DNA of 64,000 nucleotides. It comes from JANJUB01 sp040081075. Lineage in GTDB: Bacteria > Armatimonadota > Fimbriimonadia > Fimbriimonadales > Fimbriimonadaceae. The translations under genes were made by a program, and so were the position numbers. Shown one piece after another: positions 25,554 through 33,183 of the stretch. Below the pieces are notes generated by a model, which saw only the letters and a list, made by a program, of their open reading frames with translations, was not told where the DNA came from and did no database searches. The DNA lies in contig JBEBHJ010000004.1 in assembly GCA_040081075.1 (NCBI GenBank), forward strand, positions 33,842 through 97,841, given 5' to 3'. Every line of letters starts with the position of its first letter. Position 1 is the first letter of the stretch.

Positions 25554-26516
25554 TCAACTGGCCCAGATTCGCGACCGGTATCGGGTCCAATCCCCCAGGT
25601 AGAGAACTTCCTCTTCCAATGCAACCCCAAATCGCTCCAAAACCGCACCCTTTCCAAGGTCGGCAAGGTTTCGAATCTCGGTGGCGGAGGCTCCACCAAT
25701 GTTTACAATAAAATTGGCGTGACGCCGTGCAAACGCGGCGCCGCCAACGCGCACGCCCTGTAGGCCAGACCTTTCGATGAGGTATCCGGCCGGAACAACT
25801 CCCGCTTTCTTGAGTCCATCGGGAAGATTGTCAAGGCGAGCCGCCAACTCGGAGTCGCCCACGTTCTTGAAGAAACTCCCGGCGCTTGCGGGTGGCGGTT
25901 GCTTTCCAATTCGTTGGCGCTGGTAGTCACGTGCCTCATCATAGATTTCTTTTTGGTTACGAGTTGGCAGCATCATCTTGACACGTAACAGCGCGCAGGC
26001 TGGGCCGCCACCGCGTCGCAAGATGGAATCTCGGTAAGAGAACTCCATCCAACTTGGGTCGACCCACTTTCTCTGGCCATCCACCACGATTTCAAGGTCG
26101 GTGAGAAATTCGCTGATGTTGCTACGGTAAGCGCCCGCATTACTCACAAGCGCTCCCCCCAAACTACCGGGAATTCCAACTGCGAACTCCAGTCCTCCCA
26201 AGCCGCGTTGAGCGCAACTAAGGAAAACGTTTTGAAAGGAGCAACCGGAGTCGGCAATAACGACCCCGCCGTCTTCAAACTCAATACGCGAGGTCTGGTT
26301 GATTACCACGAACCCCGAAACACCGTCGTCTGACGGCAAGATGTTGCTCCCACCGCCGAGGTACGTCGTCGAAAAGGGCTTGGTTTGGGCCCACATTGCC
26401 AAATCGGCAAGTTCATCCACGCTGGTAGCCTGGGCAAATATTTCGGCCTCTCCCCCCGCGCGCAGTGTAGAAAATGGCGCGAGGGAGACGAAGCGGGGAT
26501 AGTCACGCTTGGGCAT
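25554..26516 (-). CDS. murB: UDP-N-acetylenolpyruvoylglucosamine reductase
   Basis: 320 residues from MPKRDYPRF; a longer frame exists but extends over tsaB. It reduces the enolpyruvyl group in peptidoglycan precursor synthesis using FAD and NADPH. FAD-binding blocks LGGGSNILPSD and GIPGSLGGALVSNAGAY are present. PPASAGSFFKN carries the catalytic Ser and FARRHANFIVN follows. The compact spacing fits the type II MurB that lacks the extra loop of the E. coli enzyme. It overlaps tsaB by 14 bases. Confidence 0.94.
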   Translation of the reverse strand: MPKRDYPRFVSLAPFSTLRAGGEAEIFAQATSVDELADLAMWAQTKPFSTTYLGGGSNILPSDDGVSGFVVINQTSRIEFEDGGVVIADSGCSFQNVFLSCAQRGLGGLEFAVGIPGSLGGALVSNAGAYRSNISEFLTDLEIVVDGQRKWVDPSWMEFSYRDSILRRGGGPACALLRVKMMLPTRNQKEIYDEARDYQRQRIGKQPPPASAGSFFKNVGDSELAARLDNLPDGLKKAGVVPAGYLIERSGLQGVRVGGAAFARRHANFIVNIGGASATEIRNLADLGKGAVLERFGVALEEEVLYLGDWTRYRSRIWAS

Positions 26517-27021
26517 ACGGCACCTTTGGCGTTGATATGCTCGGCTCCAAAACATAATCCGGAGCCAACGCTTCTAGTGAGCACTCACGAATTGCCCCGA
26601 GGGGGGCGCGGTGAGCGTTGGGCGCCTCACATGGGACATCGCCCGGCAAGATTTGGGTGGTATCGCCCTCACGAATGAAGTAGAACCCTTTACGACTTTG
26701 AATTGTCGATTGAGGAGGCACCAGGTCAAAGGAGCTCAGCGATCCAACTCGCCTGTTGAGGGCGAACCCCCAACTTTTTACGAGGGTCACCCCGACTCTT
26801 ACTCCAATGAAACTGCCCGGTCCTCGGTCGGCCACGAAGACCTCAATATCCGCAAGATTCAAGTTTGACTTCGCTAATACTTCTTGACTCAACTCGATTA
26901 GTGCTTGCGAAGCGCGGTGCCCGGCCTCACGCTCTGCTGCAGCGCGAAGTTGGCCGGATTCAAACAGCGCCACCGAGCAGACGGGTCCAGATGCGCTAAT
27001 CACCAGGACGCGTTCGCTCAT
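26503..27021 (-). CDS. tsaB: tRNA threonylcarbamoyladenosine biosynthesis protein TsaB
   Basis: 172 residues, shorter than the usual 220-230. The actin-like fold start VLVISASGPVCSVALFESG, then HRASQALIELSQEVL and the signature DRGPGSFIGVRVGVTLVKSWGFAL, identify TsaB, the partner that activates TsaD for the t6A modification of tRNAs reading ANN codons. The C-terminal region is reduced, which is common in TsaB. It is coupled to the gene upstream by ATGA and overlaps murB downstream. Confidence 0.9.
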   Translation of the reverse strand: MSERVLVISASGPVCSVALFESGQLRAAAEREAGHRASQALIELSQEVLAKSNLNLADIEVFVADRGPGSFIGVRVGVTLVKSWGFALNRRVGSLSSFDLVPPQSTIQSRKGFYFIREGDTTQILPGDVPCEAPNAHRAPLGAIRECSLEALAPDYVLEPSISTPKVPYAQA

Positions 27022-28085
27022 TTTGTCGCCTCGATGCGCAAAATCTGAAGGAGATCCTTGATTGATTCAAGATGCTTGAGTTCGCTTTTGTCCGTTACTC
27101 TCCAATGTGCCAGCCAATAGTAGTCACCGAGCGAACCGACTGAATCTAACGTGGCCAGGAAGGGCTGTTGTGCCGCTTCGCCAGATCGAAAGAGATGCGC
27201 AACTTGCATTCCGCTCTTGCTCGGGGTGGGTAGCGATTCGGTTCGAGCCACGACCTTGCTGAACAAGTCCAAGCTCAAAGCTCCCTTTCTTGCAAATGCG
27301 CGGGAAGCATTTGGTGAATCTACGATGCTTTGCACAGTTACAACGATTCCGGGTTGGACTCCTGGTCGCGAGAACACCCAAGAAGATTCGCCCTCAGAAC
27401 TCGACTTTACGGTCCAATCCTTGGGGAATCGAAGGATGAGTTCCTTGCCTCCCGCCGTTACCGTTTGCGTTCCTTCGCCAAGGACAATTTTCGCTGGTTT
27501 GGCGTTGCTAGTTGGCGACAAGATTGTGGTACTTCCACCTCGACGAGATTTCTCAGAGTTAAGCGGCTTCCGATTCGGATCGAACGGCGTCAGGCTACCT
27601 CCGGCTTCGGGCCGTAGACTTTGAAGAACAAGTCGCCATTGATAGTCAGCTCGATCAAAAACGTCACTGCGAGCCTTGAGGCGGTAGAGAAACTTCCAAA
27701 ACGACGGACCATAAATCATGGCCGAGTCGGTTGTGTAGGCCACCTCATCGGTTAGATTTGTTGACCGCGTAATGAGCATCGGAACCGTCAAAATTTCTTC
27801 TTGCCATTGTTTAACAAGCGTTTGTTTGAGCTGTGTGACGATCGTGGATTGAGTGGTCTCCCAAACTTCTTTGGTGCCGCTGAATTCGGCCGGCCATATC
27901 TCAACCGTGGCGGTTTGATCCGAATCAGAGATTGGGAATTCGAATTTGGTGTTTAGTTTGTTGGTAGTGGCTTTCCAAGCTTTTGGATAACTGAAGAGCA
28001 GGGAAGTCTGCTTTTGATTAAAGACCACAGTTTCTGGCTCTTGAGGAACCGTTAGCAAAGCCAGAGCAACCAAAGGAGTGAACAT
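27018..28085 (-). CDS. Secreted protein with two PsbP/DcrB-like domains
   Basis: 355 residues from MFTPLVALALLTVPQEPE, chosen for the signal peptide; the frame continues upstream into the terminator of the response-regulator gene. Two repeats share the pattern of a hydrophobic strand, FSYPKAWK or LRFPKDWTV, then a long helix, as in PsbP/DcrB-type folds (about residues 30-170 and 205-350). A Ser/Arg/Pro linker joins them. Function unknown. It overlaps tsaB by ATGA, so it heads the tsaB-murB operon. Confidence 0.55.
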   Translation of the reverse strand: MFTPLVALALLTVPQEPETVVFNQKQTSLLFSYPKAWKATTNKLNTKFEFPISDSDQTATVEIWPAEFSGTKEVWETTQSTIVTQLKQTLVKQWQEEILTVPMLITRSTNLTDEVAYTTDSAMIYGPSFWKFLYRLKARSDVFDRADYQWRLVLQSLRPEAGGSLTPFDPNRKPLNSEKSRRGGSTTILSPTSNAKPAKIVLGEGTQTVTAGGKELILRFPKDWTVKSSSEGESSWVFSRPGVQPGIVVTVQSIVDSPNASRAFARKGALSLDLFSKVVARTESLPTPSKSGMQVAHLFRSGEAAQQPFLATLDSVGSLGDYYWLAHWRVTDKSELKHLESIKDLLQILRIEATK

Positions 28086-28133
28086 CTTGTTAATTCTAGA
28101 CGGTTGACGGTGTAACTTGGGTCCAAGGAACGC

Positions 28134-28163
28134 AAAACAAAGCCCCGCACAAAGGACGGGGCT
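28134..28163 (-). terminator. Terminator after the response regulator gene
   Basis: On the - strand AGCCCCG/CGGGGCT (7 bp, 9-base loop) is followed by TTTGTTTT. It begins 30 bases past the response regulator stop. Confidence 0.8.
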
Positions 28164-28192
28164 CATTATTGCTCTCCGGGAATGTATATCGT

Positions 28193-28606
28193 TTAGAGAT
28201 CGTAGCGCTTGCCGCCGCTTCCGCCTGAGTTCTTATCGTCGGCATCCGCAATTCGCTTAACGAATGAGACCAACTCCATGGGGTTAAACGGCTTCGTGAG
28301 GTACATATCGGCACCGTAGTGGTAACCCTCAAAAACGTCCTTGTCCTGAGCTTTCGCCGTAAGCATAATGACGGGGAGGCTTTCGGTTTCGGGTTCACGC
28401 CTCAGGCTCTTAAGAACCTCAAATCCATCCATGTAGGGCATCATTACGTCCAGCACAACCAGATTCGGCTTTTCAGATCGAATTTTTTCCAACCCTTCCT
28501 TGCCGTCAAAGGCGGTTACGACCTCATAACCCTGTCTCTCGAGATTGACCTGAATCAACCTCACAATATGTCTTTCATCATCACAAACAAGAATCTTCAA
28601 AGGCAT
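28193..28606 (-). CDS. Single-domain response regulator (CheY-like)
   Basis: 137 residues that are one receiver domain with a short Gly/Ser/Lys tail. The acidic pocket is D9-D10, the phospho-acceptor D53 in VVLDVMMPYMDG, with T83 and K105 in YLTKPFNP, all intact. There is no DNA-binding output domain and no histidine kinase next to it. It probably signals through protein-protein contact, and its kinase must lie elsewhere. It is monocistronic with its own terminator. Confidence 0.93.
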   Translation of the reverse strand: MPLKILVCDDERHIVRLIQVNLERQGYEVVTAFDGKEGLEKIRSEKPNLVVLDVMMPYMDGFEVLKSLRREPETESLPVIMLTAKAQDKDVFEGYHYGADMYLTKPFNPMELVSFVKRIADADDKNSGGSGGKRYDL

Positions 28607-28666
28607 TCCTTACTCCAAGCGGTCAGATTGTAGCTCATGCTACCAGATTTTGCACGGTCAACCGCC

Positions 28667-29251
28667 TTAGCCGCCCAATACATATCGATTAACATCTAAA
28701 ATTGTAACACCCATTGAGGTTCCCGAGTATCGCACAAGGCAAACTTCGTCGGCAGACAAGCTGCCGATAGGGCCGATGTTAGCAACCCGTAACGCCCGTC
28801 CCAGCGAACTCCGTGTTGATTCCGACTCCTGCTTAATCCTACCCAGCGGGATCCTTGCATCAAACTCTTTCACCTCATGATTCCGGAGCATAGGGGCAAG
28901 CCCCCGCTCCAGCTCGCTGTTCAGTTGTTTGAGCGGGTCAACCTCCCCGGCTATTCCGGCCCAAACAAATCTGGGCTGCAGGTTTGTTGGCGAACCCCCA
29001 ATCCCTTCTACGGAAAAACTCATCCGACGGTATCGCTGAATAATCGGCCCTACCGTGGCATCAACCTGAACTATCTGACTCGCCGACAGTTCTCCCAGTG
29101 ATACGATTGTTAAGACAAGTTCCGTGGTCGGAGTCCATCGCACAAGGTCGCCGCCGGCCCGTTTGCGAAGTTCGATTTGCGCTCGCCCCAATCCATCCGC
29201 CAATTCAGACGGAAGCCTTAGAACGAGCGCACATCGGTTAAGGATATCCAT
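28667..29251 (-). CDS. 2H phosphoesterase (ThpR/LigT) homologue lacking both catalytic histidines
   Basis: 194 residues from the ATG inside TAATG at the end of the BNR gene (six codons longer from the next ATG upstream). The overall pattern follows RNA 2',3'-cyclic phosphodiesterase: ALVLRLPSELADGL at the start, a WTP segment, LGELSASQ, RFVWAGI and the ending VTILDVNRYV. At the two HxT positions it reads ELVLTIVSLG (V46 for His) and FDARIPLGR (R133 for His, P135 for Thr). It is therefore likely to bind but not cleave, or to do something else. Translationally coupled to the upstream secreted propeller gene. Confidence 0.65.
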   Translation of the reverse strand: MDILNRCALVLRLPSELADGLGRAQIELRKRAGGDLVRWTPTTELVLTIVSLGELSASQIVQVDATVGPIIQRYRRMSFSVEGIGGSPTNLQPRFVWAGIAGEVDPLKQLNSELERGLAPMLRNHEVKEFDARIPLGRIKQESESTRSSLGRALRVANIGPIGSLSADEVCLVRYSGTSMGVTILDVNRYVLGG

Positions 29252-31953
29252 TAGGGCGTTACTTTCCAATAGGCAAGATCAACGAATCCGTGGACAACTC
29301 TGGGTGCGGTCGACGGAACGTAGAATCGAACCCGACTCTTCACCGCCCCTCCCACTCCGATGAATCGTGCCGGATTCGTCGTTACGGTAACCGTTTGTTG
29401 CGTATCGGTAGCTGTCGCGGGCTGGCGCGAAAGCTCTTCCCACTGTCCAGAACTCCAGTTGAACAGGGCGAGTGCAACATCCATCCCCGTGAAATCACAT
29501 CTAGTTTCCGATGTAAATGTAAGGGAAGTGGCCGTTGACGAAGGGCTTGTTCCCAGCAGTTCGAATTGTATAGGAGCGTCCGAGCGAGAACCCGTAAAGG
29601 TTGGGATTGCATCAAGCTTCCGGTCATCACTTGTGAGGCAGTTCCAAAATTCACTTGGGGCTTGCAACGTTCCATAAGGCATTCCAAAACTCGTTGGCGA
29701 GAAGCGATCTTCTGGTGGGTTCAATGTGGCAAGCCAAATCCCGCGACCATGAGTTACGGCCATGAGCGTTTGGGGATTCTTCCAGATTAATTCTTCGACT
29801 GGCGCATTGTTAGCGCCCTGGTTGTTCGTCGTCCAAGTCGTTCCTCCATCAGAAGAGGTAAAAATTCCAAAATCGCCACCCGCATACAGCCAGTTTGTCA
29901 TCGTTGGATGGATGGCAAAGGCGCTCACTGGCATGGCGGGGAGTCCAGCTACGGGGCTCCACGTCGTTCCACCATTAGTTGTTCGCCAAACATTGTCGGC
30001 TTCGTATCCCATGAAGGTTACGTAAACAATGTTTGCGTTGGTTGGATGGATAACGATCTTGCCAACCCAGCGAGCCGGGAGGGGGCCGCTGGTGTCCTTT
30101 CGCGTCCATGTTGGGGTTGTGGCCGTCCCGTTAGTAGATTTCCAAACTTGTCCGTTGTTGTGTCCGACCCAGACGATGTCGCTGTTGCCTTGAGCAATGG
30201 CCATCGTGCTTATATTAAGCGGATTGTTCGGGCTAAAGTGAGCTTCTCCTTCACCCGGCCCTGGACGGGGTGAGGTTGCGGGCTTGGCAACAAACCAGTC
30301 GGGCGCGGTCGCCTTGGCGTTATTTGTTCGCCATAGCCTGATGCAACACGAATAGAGCCGATTAGGATTGTTCGGGTCCAAATAAAGGTAGTTCTCAAAG
30401 TTCACATTGGCCGAGTTATTGGCATCAGTGATGGGATTTGCCGTGTTATAAATGTAGCTTGTGTTCACGCCTGCGTTGGTGCTTCGAAAGTGGAGTGCCC
30501 AATAGACCGTGCCATAGAAGTAGTTCTGATCAAGTGGGTCGGTTGCGGAGAAACCGCCATCTCCACCAGCGCTGACAGTCCAGCCGTTAGCATTACCGGA
30601 ATAGAGCTGAGTGAAATTATCCTGCGTGCCGCCCATCACTCGTCCCGAGATAGGGTTGATAGAGGCGCCATAGAACTGGGTTATGCCGAGGTTGCCGCTA
30701 ATCTTAGTCGCAGCCGTGCCTAGATAGTCAACGGTCTTATAAAGACCTCCGTCACCACCATAGATGAGCGTGCGGTTTGTTGTGCCATTGAACCCCGGAT
30801 CGGCCAAAATAATATGGTGATCCGAGTGGATAGCATTGAACACCTGAGTTCGACTCGCGCCTCCGTTCGTTGATCGATAGAGGTTAACGGCGCCGTACAT
30901 CAAGTTGTTTGAGTTGGTTGGATCGACCCACAACGTGTTGTTGTAGGCTTGATATGTTCCAATTGTCGGCGCCGCTTGTTGGGAGAAGGTGACGCCACCA
31001 TTGGTCGACTTCCAAACTGTGATCGTTTCCGTGTCGCTACTAACCGTCGCATAAATTGTTGTCGGGCTACTTACTGCATAGGCAAGCTCCGTTCGATGGC
31101 CGGTGATGCTCACCGAGTGGGTCCAGGTTTGTCCTCCATCGGTCGAATAGAAGACGCCGTTCTCGTGAACACCCATTACCGCGCGCGTTCCATCTACTGG
31201 GTGGAAATCTACGTCGTAACAATGCTCAGAGCTTGTTTGCACCCAGGAGTTGCCGCCGTCTGTCGAGCGATAGAGGCCGCTTGATGTGCCCGCCAGCATG
31301 ACATTTGGGTCGGTAGGGCTAAAGGCAATCCGGCAAACCGCATACCAAGCAGAGCTCGATGTCGATGGAATTTGTGTCCATGTCGTCCCACCGTTCGTTG
31401 ACTTCCAAATTCCAGCACCGCGGAGGTTGCTGGTATTTCCAAAACCATCGGGAGTTTCCCAGAAACCACCCTCGCCGGTCCCGGCGTAGAGTGTTGAGGT
31501 ATCGCCTGGTTTGAAATAGATACACGATACCGAGAGGCTCGGCAAAAAGTCGTTCATTGGCGTCCATGTTGTCCCGCCATTTGTAGTCTGCCAAATGCCT
31601 CCACTTGCCGCACCGATGAACATGTGATTCGCATTGGTCGGATTAATCGTCAGCGCGCGGATTCGACCTCCTACGTTTGTTGGCCCGATGGAAACCCAAC
31701 TCGCGGGACTCACACCGGCCGAATAGCTCTGCCGCGTCATCAGGGCCTTTCTTTGATTGAGCGCACGTGTAATGGGGTTGAAATCCTGGTTGCCGCCGGC
31801 TAGCTGCCGCTGCTGGGCGCGAAACATCATGGCTTGCGTGGGATGGCCTGGGCCTACTTCGACCTTCTTGGCTCTGTTAGGCGTAGGGAGAAAAACGAGG
31901 ACGACCGCAAATGCGGCAATTCCTAAGCAACTGGAAATCGCAAACCCTTTCAT
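29251..31953 (-). CDS. Secreted BNR/sortilin-like beta-propeller protein
   Basis: 900 residues with an N-terminal membrane or signal helix (FAISSCLGIAAFAVVLVFL). From about 80 on there are many Asp-box repeats: WQTTNGGTTW, WKSTNGGTTW, YRSTDGGNSW, YSTDGGQTWT, TSSDGGTTW, with strands such as IYATV and IRALTINP between. This is the sialidase/xyloglucanase/VPS10 propeller fold, probably two propellers. No catalytic motif of GH74 or GH33 could be assigned. The C-terminal 200 residues form a separate beta domain. The last codons overlap the 2H-like gene. Confidence 0.8.
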   Translation of the reverse strand: MKGFAISSCLGIAAFAVVLVFLPTPNRAKKVEVGPGHPTQAMMFRAQQRQLAGGNQDFNPITRALNQRKALMTRQSYSAGVSPASWVSIGPTNVGGRIRALTINPTNANHMFIGAASGGIWQTTNGGTTWTPMNDFLPSLSVSCIYFKPGDTSTLYAGTGEGGFWETPDGFGNTSNLRGAGIWKSTNGGTTWTQIPSTSSSAWYAVCRIAFSPTDPNVMLAGTSSGLYRSTDGGNSWVQTSSEHCYDVDFHPVDGTRAVMGVHENGVFYSTDGGQTWTHSVSITGHRTELAYAVSSPTTIYATVSSDTETITVWKSTNGGVTFSQQAAPTIGTYQAYNNTLWVDPTNSNNLMYGAVNLYRSTNGGASRTQVFNAIHSDHHIILADPGFNGTTNRTLIYGGDGGLYKTVDYLGTAATKISGNLGITQFYGASINPISGRVMGGTQDNFTQLYSGNANGWTVSAGGDGGFSATDPLDQNYFYGTVYWALHFRSTNAGVNTSYIYNTANPITDANNSANVNFENYLYLDPNNPNRLYSCCIRLWRTNNAKATAPDWFVAKPATSPRPGPGEGEAHFSPNNPLNISTMAIAQGNSDIVWVGHNNGQVWKSTNGTATTPTWTRKDTSGPLPARWVGKIVIHPTNANIVYVTFMGYEADNVWRTTNGGTTWSPVAGLPAMPVSAFAIHPTMTNWLYAGGDFGIFTSSDGGTTWTTNNQGANNAPVEELIWKNPQTLMAVTHGRGIWLATLNPPEDRFSPTSFGMPYGTLQAPSEFWNCLTSDDRKLDAIPTFTGSRSDAPIQFELLGTSPSSTATSLTFTSETRCDFTGMDVALALFNWSSGQWEELSRQPATATDTQQTVTVTTNPARFIGVGGAVKSRVRFYVPSTAPRVVHGFVDLAYWKVTP

Positions 31954-32043
31954 ATCTGGAACTCATTAATACTCTAGCAGACAAACGTGCGACCATATAC
32001 TGCCAAATTTACCGGGCTTGACTCAAGAACAAAAACCCCGCAC

Positions 32044-32072
32044 TTGACAGCATCGCGGGAACGTGCCATAAT
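32044..32072 (+). promoter_or_regulatory. Sigma-70 promoter of the rpsL-rpsG-fusA operon
   Basis: TTGACA (32044-32049), a 17-base spacer and CATAAT (32067-32072). Transcription would start near 32079, leaving a leader of about 170 bases before rpsL. Confidence 0.8.
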
Positions 32073-32115
32073 CCTGCTCGGATTCTTGTGTCAAACGAGA
32101 TTCCAACTTCGCAAG

Positions 32116-32199
32116 GAGGCATAATCGAATCTAGCATGTCAGGCCAGTGATCTGAGTTGAAGCAAAATAGGTTAGGTTGATGCCCCATGAAGTGGGGCG
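32116..32199 (+). promoter_or_regulatory. rpsL leader with SD-like AAGGAGG and hairpin
   Basis: The leader contains an isolated perfect ribosome-binding sequence AAGGAGG (about 32116-32122) with no gene after it, and a 6-bp hairpin GCCCCA/TGGGGC (32183-32188 with 32194-32199). str operons are known to be controlled by ribosomal proteins in other bacteria. A role here is inference; the structures are short. Confidence 0.3.
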
Positions 32200-32248
32200 T
32201 TTCTATGTTGGAACGTCAAAATAAAGAAAGGAAGTAAACGGAGAATTA

Positions 32249-32629
32249 ATGCCGACAGTTAATCAGCTGGTGCGTAAGGGCCGAGTGGCTCCAAACGTAA
32301 AGTCAAAGTCGCCGGCGCTCAAATCGAATCCATTTCGACGCGGCGTCTGCACCATCGTGCGAACGGTCACACCGAAAAAGCCAAACTCGGCTTTGCGGAA
32401 GGTGGCTCGTGTGCGGTTGACCAATGGAATTGAGGTAACCGCCTACATTCCTGGCATCGGCCATAACTTGCAGGAGCACTCTGTTGTTCTGGTTCGAGGC
32501 GGTCGTGTTAAGGACTTGCCCGGCGTTCGCTATCACATTGTTCGCGGAACCCAACAAACCTCGGGTACCGGCAATCGAAAGCAAGGTCGATCTAAATACG
32601 GAGCTAAGCGCCCGAAGGACAGTAAATAA
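32249..32629 (+). CDS. rpsL: 30S ribosomal protein S12
   Basis: 126 residues. The decoding-centre loop VTPKKPNSALRKVARV and the second loop VVLVRGGRVKDLPGVRYH are intact, including the lysines whose mutation gives streptomycin resistance elsewhere, so the wild-type sensitive form is predicted. GGAG lies 6 bases before the ATG. rpsG follows after two bases. Confidence 0.98.
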   Translation: MPTVNQLVRKGRVAPNVKSKSPALKSNPFRRGVCTIVRTVTPKKPNSALRKVARVRLTNGIEVTAYIPGIGHNLQEHSVVLVRGGRVKDLPGVRYHIVRGTQQTSGTGNRKQGRSKYGAKRPKDSK

Positions 32630-32631
32630 CC

Positions 32632-33102
32632 ATGCCACGTAAAGGTGCTGCTCCCAAGAGATTAATCCTTCCTGATCCAGTTCATGGTTCGGAAATGATT
32701 CAACGATTTATCAACCGCCTTATGCTTGATGGCAAAAAGGTTAAGGCCGAGCAAATTTTCTACGGTGCGCTTCAAGCCGCTGCTGAAAAAGCTGGTGCTC
32801 CGGAAATTGAAGTCTTTGAGAAAGCTTTACAAAATGTAATGCCAAACGTTGAGGTTCGCCCTCGACGTGTCGGTGGACAAACTTATCAGGTTCCCATGGA
32901 GGTGCGCCCTGAGCGCCGCCGTGCCCTCGCTTTGCGGTGGATGGTTACCTTTGCTCGTAAAAGATCGGGCAACAGCATGGCCGAAAAGCTTTCCTCGGAA
33001 TTGTTTGATGCCTTTAATGGCACAGGTTCTGCTGTAAAGAAAAAGGAAGATACCCATCGAATGGCAGAAGCCAACAAGGCTTTTGCTCATTACAGATTTT
33101 AG
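32632..33102 (+). CDS. rpsG: 30S ribosomal protein S7
   Basis: 156 residues, full length. It nucleates assembly of the 30S head on 16S rRNA. The family blocks PDPVHGSEMIQRFINRLMLDGKK, EVRPRRVGGQTYQVPMEV and RRALALRWM are all present. It begins MPRKGAAPKR, a common variant of MPRRxxxxKR. Second gene of the str operon. Confidence 0.98.
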   Translation: MPRKGAAPKRLILPDPVHGSEMIQRFINRLMLDGKKVKAEQIFYGALQAAAEKAGAPEIEVFEKALQNVMPNVEVRPRRVGGQTYQVPMEVRPERRRALALRWMVTFARKRSGNSMAEKLSSELFDAFNGTGSAVKKKEDTHRMAEANKAFAHYRF

Positions 33103-33183
33103 GGTTTCGTTAACCACTTCACCGTTCTTCGACTTCTGTCGAACCCGCGCTAATGACTATACGTCCTAACCCATAACAAAACT

